Positions 7,351-16,025 of a stretch of DNA of 64,000 nt are shown here, in pieces. Below the pieces are notes generated by a model. The model was given only the letters and a program-made list of their open reading frames with translations, did no database searches and was not told where the DNA came from. The position numbers and the translations under genes were made by a program. Origin of the DNA: Oscillospiraceae bacterium (GTDB lineage: Bacteria; Bacillota; Clostridia; Oscillospirales; Oscillospiraceae); NCBI GenBank assembly GCA_017436955.1, contig JAFSCD010000010.1, positions 17,050-81,049 on the forward strand, given 5' to 3'. Position 1 is the stretch's first letter. The number at the start of each line of letters is the position of its first letter.

Positions 7351-7469
7351 AGACTGTCATCCCGAGCAAGCGTATGCGCGTCGAGGGATCTTCACATTTC
7401 GTTTACATTTGCAGTAAATAAAGTGCGTAGATCCCTCGATTTCGTTTCACTTCGCTGGGAATGACAGTT
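7351..7469. repeat. Imperfect inverted-repeat element between convergent rsmE and rlmH
   Basis: The left arm (GACTGTCATCCCGAGC then TCGAGGGATCT, 7351-7391) is mirrored by the right arm (AGATCCCTCGA then GCTGGGAATGACAGT, about 7429-7468). The centre is AT-rich. The element could fold into a long hairpin and may serve as a bidirectional terminator. It looks like a dispersed intergenic repeat family member. Confidence 0.7.
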
Positions 7470-7472
7470 TGT

Positions 7473-7955
7473 TTATTTGTGGTATTTACTGCCGGCCTGG
7501 ATGGCTTCGGCACGGTAAAGCTGCTCCATCACCATAATTCTCGCCAGATGGTGAGGGAAGGTCATAGGGCTCATAGACAGCTTGAAATCCGCCTTTTCCT
7601 TGATCTGCGGTGCGATACCGAAGGACGAGCCGATGAGGAAGCAGGCGCCGGATCTGCCGGACAGCTTGATCTCACCCATTTTTGCCGCCAGCGCTTCGCT
7701 GGACAGCAGCTTTCCTTCCGGGGTGAAGATGCAAAACCAGGCGTTTTTGGGGAGCTTTTGCAAGATCGCTTCCGCTTCCTTATTCAGACCGGCGGCGATC
7801 TCCGCGGCAGAGGGATTTTCGGGAAGCCGACATTCCGGCAGTTCAATTAAATGAAATGCGCAGTAACCGCCAAGGCGCTTGGCATATTCCTGGGCTGCGG
7901 ACAGATAGAATTTCTCCTTCAGCTTTCCCATACAGATCAGCGTAATATCAAACAA
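7473..7955 (-). CDS. rlmH: 23S rRNA (pseudouridine1915-N3)-methyltransferase
   Basis: RlmH is a SPOUT methyltransferase that modifies pseudouridine 1915 on the assembled 70S ribosome. The 160-residue protein has the family N-terminus FDITLICMGKLKEKFY, the SAM-binding loop FLIGSSFG, and the C-terminal LSMSPMTFPHHLARIMVMEQLYRA...YHK. The start is TTG 7955: GAGGTG lies six bases upstream, and the only nearby in-frame ATG would remove the conserved first strand. It converges on rsmE across a palindromic repeat. Confidence 0.95.
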   Translation of the reverse strand: MFDITLICMGKLKEKFYLSAAQEYAKRLGGYCAFHLIELPECRLPENPSAAEIAAGLNKEAEAILQKLPKNAWFCIFTPEGKLLSSEALAAKMGEIKLSGRSGACFLIGSSFGIAPQIKEKADFKLSMSPMTFPHHLARIMVMEQLYRAEAIQAGSKYHK

Positions 7956-8026
7956 TCAAATCACCTCGTATGTATTTTACATCAACCGGGAAAAATATGC
8001 AACACAAAGTACAAGGAGGTGGAACG

Positions 8027-8185
8027 ATGAAAAAGGAAAGGATCCCCAAAGACCCGATGCTGTATTCCGCTGCTGTGTGGCCCAAGGGCTTTATTATCCC
8101 CGGAAACAAGGATCCGCTGGGCAGCTATACCGGCGTGGCAACAGACCCCTTTGAAAAGCCGGTGCAGGATGCGGACGATCTGTAG
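8027..8185 (+). CDS. Small conserved-looking protein, 52 residues
   Basis: A strong AAGGAGGTGG site precedes ATG 8027, and the frame ends at 8185. The product begins MKKERIPKDPMLY and contains PGNKDPLGSYTG. It is hydrophilic, with no signal peptide, membrane segment or metal motif. It is divergent from rlmH with about 70 bases between the two starts. I do not recognise a function; the strong ribosome binding site and the composition argue that it is real. Confidence 0.6.
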   Translation: MKKERIPKDPMLYSAAVWPKGFIIPGNKDPLGSYTGVATDPFEKPVQDADDL

Positions 8186-8220
8186 ATGTAAAAGGCTCTG
8201 CTGAAATAGATGCTTCGTAG

Positions 8221-8313
8221 GGGCGATTCACGAATCGCCCGTTACAGCAAACCGCAGCACCAATACGGTGCTGCGGTTGTTTATTGGTTTGGTGGGCGAT
8301 TCGTGAATCGCCC
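8221..8313. repeat. Inverted-repeat cassette with central terminator
   Basis: Two copies of a 20-base near-palindrome, GGGCGATTC(AC or GT)GAATCGCCC, lie at 8221-8240 and 8294-8313 in mirrored order. Between them, at 8251-8277, sits a hairpin ACCGCAGCACC...GGTGCTGCGGT followed by TGTTTATT, a rho-independent terminator for the plus strand. The same inner hairpin core occurs in the cassette at 19733-20026. Confidence 0.75.
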
Positions 8314-8336
8314 CTGCGATGGGATAGTCCTCCAGG

Positions 8337-9437
8337 TCAGTAATTCAGCATTCTTTCCACTTTCAGACCGTCTACGGTCTGGCTCAGCAGGAAGCGCACA
8401 TTTTCCACGGTTGTGGTGGTAACGCCCTGATGGGTGACCTTTACCTCGTAGGAAACATCGTAAAGATACAGACCGCCTGCCAGACGGGTGCGGTAGTGTG
8501 CTGTCTTGGACAGCACCTCTGCGTCCTGATTCTTGTTCCATTTCAGCCCGTTCAGCGCATCAGCCATTCTCTGTGCCAGGTCGCTTTCGGGGACGATGTA
8601 GGTGAGGACATCTGCGTAATTTTCATCCAGCTTCTCGTCGGCGTTGGTAGTGAAGCGGACGTAGCTGTCGATGAAGCCGCTTACCAGATTGTCCAGAGTG
8701 TCTTTCTCGGAATTGGAGCAGTTGTCCAGAATGAACGCCGGGTCGCTTGCCTGCTCCGGGGTCACGGAGTTGCCCTCTGCATCGGTGATCGTGATCTCAA
8801 CGTCGCCAAAATACGGACCCACCTGATAGGTCATCATATAGGGCAGGGTATCATAGTCGGCGTAAAAGTCCTTCAGGACGGTAATGGGGGTGTCGCGCTG
8901 GACGATGCTGTTGCGACCCAGCAACCTGCCGTTGGCATAGACCTTATAGGTGTCGGGCACCTCCAGGGTCTCACCTTCGTTCAGTAAGTAGGAGAAGTCC
9001 AGAGATTCTTCGCTTACCTGCCATTGGGAAAGTCCGAAAGCGCCGGTGCCGTTGGCAGTCAGCACCACTTTGCCCATGGTGTTACCGTCGCACATCAGCA
9101 TATAGACCATTTTGTCCTCGGTACATTCCGACATATTCCGGGCGTAGGTCACACCGCTGCTGATGCTGGCTCTGAAGATCGCCAGGCAATCATCGTCGGA
9201 CTGTACGTCGTGATTGACAGCCTGCATATAGTCGGCGGAAAGGCGCTTGATATGCGCGTCATCCAGATTAAAGATATAGGAATCAATGACGTTCTTGGGC
9301 TGGGACTTTTCGTAGGCATCCATATAGTTCCAGAGGATGATCAAACCCACAATGGCGATCACCAGGAAAATTGCTGCGTAGATGGCAACGGTTTTCAGCA
9401 TTTTCTGGGAAAAGGTTTTCTTAATGTCGAATTTCAC
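8337..9437 (-). CDS. Single-pass membrane protein with extracytoplasmic domain, unknown function
   Basis: The 366-residue protein has one N-terminal membrane helix (residues about 17-37, VAIYAAIFLVIAIVGLIIL) after a short basic cytoplasmic tail. A ~325-residue outside domain rich in Asp and Glu follows, with no catalytic motif I recognise. Its start overlaps the stop of the phosphodiester glycosidase gene by four bases (ATGA, 9434-9437), so the two are translationally coupled and probably act together at the cell surface. Confidence 0.78.
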   Translation of the reverse strand: MKFDIKKTFSQKMLKTVAIYAAIFLVIAIVGLIILWNYMDAYEKSQPKNVIDSYIFNLDDAHIKRLSADYMQAVNHDVQSDDDCLAIFRASISSGVTYARNMSECTEDKMVYMLMCDGNTMGKVVLTANGTGAFGLSQWQVSEESLDFSYLLNEGETLEVPDTYKVYANGRLLGRNSIVQRDTPITVLKDFYADYDTLPYMMTYQVGPYFGDVEITITDAEGNSVTPEQASDPAFILDNCSNSEKDTLDNLVSGFIDSYVRFTTNADEKLDENYADVLTYIVPESDLAQRMADALNGLKWNKNQDAEVLSKTAHYRTRLAGGLYLYDVSYEVKVTHQGVTTTTVENVRFLLSQTVDGLKVERMLNY

Positions 9438-10612
9438 GGATTATTGCCCTCCTTAAGTACTAAAAATGAGGTAGGGATCGGGCGAATACCGATCACCGAT
9501 GCGCTGGTGTTAACATACTGTCCGTCATACCACATCATACTCGATGAGCCGCCGTCCAGATTGCAGGCGTTTACCGCACCGTAGGACAGGAAGATCTCTG
9601 CCATATCGCCGAAGGTGGCGCCCAGACTGCTGATCTGCCGGCCGTTGATCACCAGCATCAGCACCGCGCCGTCAGCGCGCTGACCGATAGCCGTACGGGG
9701 ATTGACGCCGCTGGCAAGGATGTCGGGGTCGACCGCTTCGCCGTTGACCACCAGCACAGGTCCAAAGCAGACGCCGTACTGGATCTCCCGTTCCAGGATC
9801 TGCTGCTGGGAGAAATTACCCACGTGCAGGATGTGATTTTTATCGAAACCGGCAAAGCCGAACCGGGTGCCGTTTTCCGCATAGTAGATCTGACCCTCGT
9901 AGACGACCATAGTGTCCGGGATACTGCCGTTGCCTTTGCCGTCAGGATCGTAGAAGCCGCCACCGTTTATGCCGGCCACCGCGTCAAATTGATTTGCCAT
10001 TTGCTCCACGGTGTAGCCCCGGCTGCCGTAGGATTCCGGCACGCTGCCCATGATCACCCGGCTGGGGTCAAGCACCACCATCATATAGCCTTGATAGCCT
10101 TCGCCCCGAACCTCCTCGATGATGATGCCGTCGCCGTCCTCATCCGTTAAGCCCCAGGCATCCGTTACCGGGGTGTTCTGGGCGCCGTCATCGGGCTTGG
10201 GCTGGGGGATCTGGATCAGGGAACTGTCGGAATCGTCATATTCCGGCGTGATGTTGCTGCCGATGATCTCCTGAATTTCCGCCTCTGTGTAGAAAAGATT
10301 GGCAAGGAAGCCGACAGCACTGGTCTCCCGTACCGAGCGGATGAACAGATCCCGGGCAGTAGGGGAGGGCCCCTTTGCCAGCACGAACATAACGCCGTAC
10401 AGCGCGCCGGCCAGCAGCACAACGGTTTCCAGCAGCAGGATCAGCGTGGCTGTCAGGGCAAGCAGTGCCCTGTTTGCGGGGGATCTTTTCTTTGCTGTGG
10501 ATTGCCGTTGCTCGGGCGCCGGCATACGGTCAGTGGTGGAATGCTGGGTCCTGCGCAGACATTCGTTGGCATCCGCGATCAGCGCTTCCAGGCTGACATT
10601 CTCATCTTGCAA
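9434..10612 (-). CDS. Membrane-anchored phosphodiester glycosidase (NAGPA domain) protein
   Basis: The 392-residue protein has a cytoplasmic N-terminus, one membrane helix at about 48-76 and an extracytoplasmic NAGPA/phosphodiester glycosidase domain. Family hallmarks are AGINGGGFYDP, NPRTAIGQRADG and a C-terminal CNLDGGSSSMMWYDG. Homologues cleave phosphodiester-linked sugars, as in uncovering of N-acetylglucosamine-1-phosphodiesters, and in Firmicutes they are often linked to surface glycopolymers. The substrate here is unknown. The start is ATG 10612 after AAGGAGGG. It is upstream of, and coupled to, the single-pass membrane protein gene. Confidence 0.88.
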   Translation of the reverse strand: MQDENVSLEALIADANECLRRTQHSTTDRMPAPEQRQSTAKKRSPANRALLALTATLILLLETVVLLAGALYGVMFVLAKGPSPTARDLFIRSVRETSAVGFLANLFYTEAEIQEIIGSNITPEYDDSDSSLIQIPQPKPDDGAQNTPVTDAWGLTDEDGDGIIIEEVRGEGYQGYMMVVLDPSRVIMGSVPESYGSRGYTVEQMANQFDAVAGINGGGFYDPDGKGNGSIPDTMVVYEGQIYYAENGTRFGFAGFDKNHILHVGNFSQQQILEREIQYGVCFGPVLVVNGEAVDPDILASGVNPRTAIGQRADGAVLMLVINGRQISSLGATFGDMAEIFLSYGAVNACNLDGGSSSMMWYDGQYVNTSASVIGIRPIPTSFLVLKEGNNP

Positions 10613-10685
10613 GCAAATCCCCTCCTTATTACAGCCTTATTTGACAGTATAACATTTTTTTCGCGCTTTGTAAAGCATAGGAAAA

Positions 10686-10705
10686 GCCCGGCGGATACGC
10701 CGGGC
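10686..10705 (-). terminator. Rho-independent terminator after spoIIID
   Basis: GCCCGGCG and CGCCGGGC pair across a four-base loop. On the minus strand TTTTCC follows, just after the spoIIID stop at 10712. Confidence 0.75.
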
Positions 10706-10711
10706 CGGAAT

Positions 10712-10963
10712 TTATGGATCGCCTCTGTATTTTCGCCGGGTAGCCATACCGCCCCGGATATGCCGCTGCTGCTTGTTGAGATCCAAAACCTGCCGCACCT
10801 GCCGGTACAGATGCTTGTTGCACCGGGGCAGCCGTTGGGACAGGTCTTTGTGAACGGTAGATTTGGAGATGCCAAAGTGCTGGGCAGCAGCCCGTACCGT
10901 GGCGCCGGTTTCAATCATGTACACAGCCAATGCGCAGGCTCTTTCTTCGATGGTGTCTGACAT
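10712..10963 (-). CDS. spoIIID: Sporulation transcriptional regulator SpoIIID
   Basis: SpoIIID is the small mother-cell DNA-binding protein that modulates sigma-E and sigma-K regulons during endospore formation. The 83-residue product matches it throughout: IEERACALAVYMIETGATVR, the helix-turn-helix AAQHFGISKSTVHKDLSQRLP, and the C-terminal basic tail HIRGGMATRRKY. The start is ATG 10963 after GGAGGGGAG. Its presence is the best single indication that the host is an endospore former. Confidence 0.95.
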   Translation of the reverse strand: MSDTIEERACALAVYMIETGATVRAAAQHFGISKSTVHKDLSQRLPRCNKHLYRQVRQVLDLNKQQRHIRGGMATRRKYRGDP

Positions 10964-11040
10964 AATCTCCCCTCCGATGCTGTGTGCTACCGTGAAAAGA
11001 CTATGCGCGAACCGGAGCCGGTATGCCGGTGTTTTGCCTA

Positions 11041-11069
11041 TTTACAAACCGCGGTTTTCTTGGTATGAT
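11041..11069 (+). promoter_or_regulatory. Sigma-A type promoter for the PHP gene
   Basis: TTTACA (11041-11046), 17 bases, TATGAT (11064-11069), 26 bases before ATG 11095. Confidence 0.7.
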
Positions 11070-11094
11070 GAGAAAAACCCAAGGAGGAAGAAAA

Positions 11095-11793
11095 ATGTAT
11101 TTGTATGAGACCCATCTGCACACCTCTCCCGTCAGCAGATGCGCGCTGTGGAGCGTCCGGGAGGCTGTGGAATACTATAAAAATGCCGGTTATGCCGGAA
11201 TTTTCGTCACCAATCATTTTGTGGACGGCAATATCGCGTTCCCCAAGGACGCCAGCTACGAGGCGAAGATCCAGTTCTACTTCTCCGATGCCGAGGAAGC
11301 CATCCGCATCGGCAAGGAGATCGGACTGGATGTGTTCACCGGCGTGGAGATCTCCAACTGGGGTACGGATTTTCTGATCTACGGTCTGGATAAAGAATGG
11401 TATCTTGCCCATCCGGAAGCGTATGATATGAATAAGCGGGAGCTGCTGGAAATGATGAAGGATGCAGGCGCGCTGGTGATCCAGGCGCATCCCTTCCGGG
11501 AAGCCGGTTATATCGACCATATTCGGCTGTATCCGCGCAACGTTCACGGCGTTGAGATTGACAATGCCAACCGTACCGCCTTTGAAAACGAGATGGCAAG
11601 GCAGTATTCCGACAATTATCGTCTCTTGACCTTTGCCGGCTCCGACAATCACGGCGAGGAGGAGCAGGTGGAGTTTGCCGGTCTGCAGTTTGAAACGCCC
11701 ATCGCGGATGAGGCAGATTTCGTCCGCCGGGTCTTAAATGGCGAAATCAACCTTTTCCACAAGCAGATGGCACCCTTCTGCCGGGGAAAATAA
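11095..11793 (+). CDS. PHP-domain metal-dependent phosphoesterase
   Basis: The 232-residue protein is a stand-alone PHP domain. The metal-binding pattern is visible: ETHLHTS at 5-11, a central GVEIS, QAHPFRE, and GSDNHG near the C-terminus. PHP proteins of this size act as phosphatases or nucleotide/histidinol phosphoesterases; the substrate is not evident. The start ATG 11095 has AAGGAGG upstream. It is monocistronic, with its own promoter and the cysS T-box region downstream. Confidence 0.88.
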   Translation: MYLYETHLHTSPVSRCALWSVREAVEYYKNAGYAGIFVTNHFVDGNIAFPKDASYEAKIQFYFSDAEEAIRIGKEIGLDVFTGVEISNWGTDFLIYGLDKEWYLAHPEAYDMNKRELLEMMKDAGALVIQAHPFREAGYIDHIRLYPRNVHGVEIDNANRTAFENEMARQYSDNYRLLTFAGSDNHGEEEQVEFAGLQFETPIADEADFVRRVLNGEINLFHKQMAPFCRGK

Positions 11794-11834
11794 GCATTTT
11801 CCCACGATCCGCTGTCGGTTGCACAATGCAAATC

Positions 11835-11864
11835 TTGACAAATATGACCCTTTGATGGTAAAAT
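11835..11864 (+). promoter_or_regulatory. Sigma-A promoter of the cysS operon
   Basis: TTGACA (11835-11840), 18 bases, TAAAAT (11859-11864), immediately before the T-box leader. Confidence 0.75.
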
Positions 11865-11869
11865 ATCCG

Positions 11870-12066
11870 TAAGTGAATATCGTGTTGACCGGAAAGAGTA
11901 ACAGCTGTCAAACCTACAGAGAGCCGATGCCGTTGGCTGTGAGCATTGGCAGGGGCGCGCTGCGAAGGTGCGTCCGTGAGCGAATTTTTCCAAAGTGATA
12001 AATGAGAGTGGAACCGCGAGTATTTTTACCCGCCTCTTGTACTTATGTGCAAGGGGCGGTTTTTTA
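11870..12066 (+). promoter_or_regulatory. T-box leader of cysS (tRNA-Cys sensing)
   Basis: The leader has stem I features (GGAAAGAGTA, then CAGAGAGCC), the T-box core AGAGTGGAACCGCG at 12005-12018, and a terminator hairpin at 12029-12060 followed by six T's. T-box RNAs bind uncharged tRNA and switch from terminator to antiterminator. A TGC triplet at 11969-11971, near the expected 3' side of stem I, is a plausible cysteine specifier and agrees with the downstream gene. The exact specifier position was not modelled. Confidence 0.92.
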
Positions 12067-12090
12067 GTAAATCTTAACGGAGGAATCGTT

Positions 12091-13506
12091 ATGTATCTGT
12101 ATAACTCTGCAACCCATAAGAAAGAACTGTTCGTTCCCAATAATCCCGATCTTGTAAAGATGTACACCTGCGGACCGACGGTGTACCACTATGCCCATAT
12201 CGGCAACCTGCGCACCTATATTATGGAGGATGTGCTGGAAAAGGCTCTGCGCTATCTAGGCTATAATGTTAAGCGGGTCATGAATATCACCGACGTGGGA
12301 CACCTGGCATCCGACGCCGACACCGGCGAAGACAAGATGCTCAAGGGCGCAAAGCGGGAAAACAAGACGGTCATGGAGATTGCCCGGTACTACACCGACG
12401 CCTTCTTTGCCGATTGTGAAAAGCTGAATATCAAGCATCCGGACGTGGTGGAGCCTGCCACCAACTGCATCAGCGAGTATATCGAAATGGTGCAAAAGCT
12501 GCTGGATGAGGGCAAGGCCTATATTGCCGGCGGCAACGTGTATTTCGATACTTCCACCCTGGAAAAATACTATGTTTTCAACGATCACGACGAGGAGGAT
12601 CTGGCCGTGGGCGTCCGTGAGGGCGTGGAGGAGGATACCAACAAAAAGAATAAAAATGACTTCGTGCTGTGGTTTACCAAGAGCAAGTTTGAGGATCAGG
12701 CGCTGAAATGGGATTCTCCCTGGGGTGTCGGCTATCCCGGCTGGCATATTGAGTGCTCCTGCATTTCCATGAAGCATCTGGGCGAGGATCTGGATATCCA
12801 CGCCGGCGGTATCGACAACGCGTTCCCTCACCATACCAATGAAATTGCCCAGTCTGAAAGCTATCTGGGACACAAGTGGTGCAACTACTGGTTCCACGTG
12901 CATCACTTAAACACCGATGCCGGCAAGATGAGCAAGTCCAAGGGCGAATTTCTGACGGTGTCTCTGCTGGAAAGCAAGGGCTATGATCCCATGGCGTACC
13001 GGCTGTTCTGCCTGCAGAGCCATTACCGCCGGAATCTGGTGTTCAGCTGGGAAAACCTGGACAACGCCGTTGTGGCCTATGACAAGCTGATCGCAAAGAT
13101 CGCCGCGCTGAAAGCCGACGGACAGGTGGACGAAGCTGCCTTGAATGCCCTGAAGGAGCGGTTCGTGAATGCGTTGAACGGCGATCTGAACACCTCCTTG
13201 GCTGTCACCGCTGTTTATGATGTTTTGAAGGCAAAGTGCAGCGATGCCACCAAGCTGGCTGCGCTGGCGGATTTCGACAAGGTGTTGTCCCTGAATCTGC
13301 TGCAAGCGGCAGAAAATCTGCGTAAAAAGGAAGCGGAGGAAACCGCTGCTTCTGCCGATCCCGAGATCGACGCATTGGTCGCAGCCAGAACGGAAGCAAA
13401 GAAGGCCAAAAACTGGGCAGAAGCTGACCGCATCCGTGACGAGCTGAAGGCAAGAGGCATCGAGATCATTGACACGCCCCAGGGCGCCAAGTGGAGAAAA
13501 GTATGA
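12091..13506 (+). CDS. cysS: Cysteinyl-tRNA synthetase
   Basis: Class I synthetase charging tRNA-Cys, 471 residues. Visible motifs are CGPTVYHYAHIGN (zinc ligand plus HIGH), NITDVGH, GWHIECS, HAGGIDNAFPHH (zinc ligands) and KMSKS. The C-terminal EAKKAKNWAEADRIRDELKARGI is the usual CysRS tail. The start ATG 12091 follows GGAGG within the T-box operon. The stop overlaps polA ATG by four bases, so CysRS expression is coupled to polA, rimI and tsaD. Confidence 0.97.
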   Translation: MYLYNSATHKKELFVPNNPDLVKMYTCGPTVYHYAHIGNLRTYIMEDVLEKALRYLGYNVKRVMNITDVGHLASDADTGEDKMLKGAKRENKTVMEIARYYTDAFFADCEKLNIKHPDVVEPATNCISEYIEMVQKLLDEGKAYIAGGNVYFDTSTLEKYYVFNDHDEEDLAVGVREGVEEDTNKKNKNDFVLWFTKSKFEDQALKWDSPWGVGYPGWHIECSCISMKHLGEDLDIHAGGIDNAFPHHTNEIAQSESYLGHKWCNYWFHVHHLNTDAGKMSKSKGEFLTVSLLESKGYDPMAYRLFCLQSHYRRNLVFSWENLDNAVVAYDKLIAKIAALKADGQVDEAALNALKERFVNALNGDLNTSLAVTAVYDVLKAKCSDATKLAALADFDKVLSLNLLQAAENLRKKEAEETAASADPEIDALVAARTEAKKAKNWAEADRIRDELKARGIEIIDTPQGAKWRKV

Positions 13507-16025
13507 AACTGATGATCCTTGACGGTAATTCCGTCATCAATCGCGCGTTTTACGGTGTCCGGCCCCTGACCACCCGGGATGGGCTGTATACCAACGCGAT
13601 CTATGGATTTCTGAATATTCTGGAGAAAATGGAAAAGGAAGAGCAGCCCGATGCGGTCTGCGTTGCCTTTGATCTGCACGGTCCTACCTTCCGTCACCTG
13701 CAGTATGACGGCTACAAGGCCACCCGGCACGCTATGCCGGAGGAGCTTAAGCAGCAGATGCCGGTGATGAAGGAAGTGCTGCAGGCCATGAACATTCCCA
13801 TCTATGCCTGCCAGGGCTGGGAAGCCGACGATGTGATCGGCACCGTAGGCAGGATCTGCTCCAATAACGATTGGGAGTGCGTAGTGGTCACCGGTGACCG
13901 GGACAGCCTGCAGCTGATCGACAAAAACGTCCACATCAAACTGGTGATCACCAAAGGCGGTCAGACCACCGCAACGCTGTATACCGAGGAGGTTTTCCGG
14001 GAAGAATACGGCTTTGCGCCGAAAAAGCTCATCGACCTGAAGGCGCTGATGGGCGATTCTTCCGATAATATTCCCGGCGTTGCCGGCGTAGGTCCCAAAA
14101 CGGCCACCCAGCTGCTGCTGAAGTTCGGCAGTCTGGATGGCGTTTATGAGAACATCGGCGACAGCTCTATTGCGCCGAAACTACGTGAAAAGCTGGAAAA
14201 TGACCGGGAAAATGCCTATCTTTCCTATGATTTGGCTACCATTCGTCCGGAAGCGCCCATTGATTTCGCGCCTATGGATGCGGTGGTGCAGCCCTACAAC
14301 CGGGCGCAGCTGTATCAGCTGTTCCAAAAGCTGGAATTTGTCAAGCTGATCGACCGTTACGGTCTGCGTGGCGCGGAGCAGGAAGCACCCGTGAAGGCAG
14401 CACCCTGCGAAAAGCTGCCGGAGCTGGATGCGCTTCCGGAGGATATGACGGCGTGTGCCGTATACGTTGCGCCGGATGGCGCTATCGGTGTTGCCTGCGA
14501 CAAGGGCGTTTGCGTCCGTACGCCGCTGGAAGCCCAGATGGGCCTGACCCTGCCGGAAAAAATGGTCTGCCACGACAGCAAGACAACGATGCACGCTTTG
14601 GATGAGCTGGGCATCTGCTGGGGCGAGGTGGTCTTTGATACCGCTTTGGCGGCCTACGACCTGAATCCTTCCCAATCGGACTATCCCGTATCCAAGCTGG
14701 CCACCAATTTCCTGGGCGTATCTGTGGATGACGGCGATACTGCCGGCTGTGCCCAGGCGATCTGGCAGCTTTGGAAGGTGCTGGAGGAAGCGCTGAAAAA
14801 GCAGGGTATGGAGCAGCTTTACTATGAGATCGAGCTGCCCCTTTGCCCGGTGCTGTACCGTATGGAGCGGCAGGGTATTGCCATCGACCGGCAGCAGCTT
14901 CAGCAGTTCGGTGAAATGCTGACCCGGCGTATCAGCGAATGTGAGACGCTGATCTACAGTTATTCCGAGGAGCCCTTCAACATCAATTCCACCCGGCAAC
15001 TGGGCGAGCTGCTGTTCGAAAAGCTGGGTCTGCCGCCGGTGAAAAAGACCAAAACCGGTTATTCCACCAATGCGGACGTGCTGGAAAAGCTGAAAAACAA
15101 GCATCCCATCATCCCGGCGATCATGGACTACCGGATGCTGACAAAGCTGAAATCCACCTACGCCGACGGTTTGATGAAGGTGATCTGCCAGGACGGTCGT
15201 ATCCGTACCACCTTCCAGAATCTCGTTACCGCTACGGGTCGGCTGTCCTCTACGGAGCCGAATCTGCAGAATATTCCCGTGCGCACCGATCTGGGCGCGG
15301 AGATCCGCAAAATGTTCGTACCCAAGCCCGGCTGCGTGCTGGTGGATGCGGACTACAGCCAGATCGAGCTGCGTGTGCTGGCGCATATCGCAGGCGATGA
15401 AAGAATGTGCGAAGCCTTCCGCGCCGGAATGGATATCCATACGGTAACGGCTTCCCAGGTGTTCGGCGTGGCGCCGGAGGATGTAACGCCGCTGCAGCGC
15501 CGGCACGCCAAGGCGGTCAATTTCGGCATCGTTTACGGTATTTCCGAGTTCTCCCTTTCCGAGGATATCGGCGTATCCCGCTACGAAGCCAGGGAATATA
15601 TCGACAATTATCTGGCCAATTATGAGGGCGTGCGCCGGTATATGAAGCAGGTGGTCCTTGATGCCAGAGAGGTGGGCTTTACCCAGACCCTTTATGGCAG
15701 AAAACGCTATATCCCGGAGCTGAAGGCAAGCAATTATATGATCCGTCAGGGTGCGGAGCGTATGACACTGAACACCCCCATTCAGGGCTCCGCGGCTGAC
15801 CTGATCAAGCTGGCAATGATCCGGGTGGACAAGGCGCTGCGGGCGCATTATCCCGAAGCAAAGCTGCTGCTGCAGGTACACGATGAGCTGATCGTGGAAT
15901 GTCCCGAAAAGATCGCAGAGGAGGTCGCCGCCCTGGTCAGCAGCCAGATGCAGCAGGTGGCGCAGCTGAGCGTCCCCCTGATCGCGGAAGCAAAAATCGG
16001 TAAAAGTTGGTTTGATGCAAAATGA
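13503..16025 (+). CDS. polA: DNA polymerase I
   Basis: The 840-residue protein has the N-terminal 5'-3' exonuclease (LDGNSVINRAFYG, GWEADDVIGT, VTGDRDSLQL, GDSSDNIPGVAGVGPK). A middle region follows that lacks the Asp/Glu metal ligands of a proofreading 3'-5' exonuclease. The C-terminal family A polymerase has DADYSQIELRVLAHI, AKAVNFGIVYGIS and VHDELIVE. Loss of proofreading in this domain is common in Gram-positive enzymes. ATG 13503 overlaps the cysS stop (ATGA) and has GGAG upstream. Under this layout, cysteine starvation sensed by the T-box would also raise polA transcription. Confidence 0.97.
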   Translation: MKLMILDGNSVINRAFYGVRPLTTRDGLYTNAIYGFLNILEKMEKEEQPDAVCVAFDLHGPTFRHLQYDGYKATRHAMPEELKQQMPVMKEVLQAMNIPIYACQGWEADDVIGTVGRICSNNDWECVVVTGDRDSLQLIDKNVHIKLVITKGGQTTATLYTEEVFREEYGFAPKKLIDLKALMGDSSDNIPGVAGVGPKTATQLLLKFGSLDGVYENIGDSSIAPKLREKLENDRENAYLSYDLATIRPEAPIDFAPMDAVVQPYNRAQLYQLFQKLEFVKLIDRYGLRGAEQEAPVKAAPCEKLPELDALPEDMTACAVYVAPDGAIGVACDKGVCVRTPLEAQMGLTLPEKMVCHDSKTTMHALDELGICWGEVVFDTALAAYDLNPSQSDYPVSKLATNFLGVSVDDGDTAGCAQAIWQLWKVLEEALKKQGMEQLYYEIELPLCPVLYRMERQGIAIDRQQLQQFGEMLTRRISECETLIYSYSEEPFNINSTRQLGELLFEKLGLPPVKKTKTGYSTNADVLEKLKNKHPIIPAIMDYRMLTKLKSTYADGLMKVICQDGRIRTTFQNLVTATGRLSSTEPNLQNIPVRTDLGAEIRKMFVPKPGCVLVDADYSQIELRVLAHIAGDERMCEAFRAGMDIHTVTASQVFGVAPEDVTPLQRRHAKAVNFGIVYGISEFSLSEDIGVSRYEAREYIDNYLANYEGVRRYMKQVVLDAREVGFTQTLYGRKRYIPELKASNYMIRQGAERMTLNTPIQGSAADLIKLAMIRVDKALRAHYPEAKLLLQVHDELIVECPEKIAEEVAALVSSQMQQVAQLSVPLIAEAKIGKSWFDAK

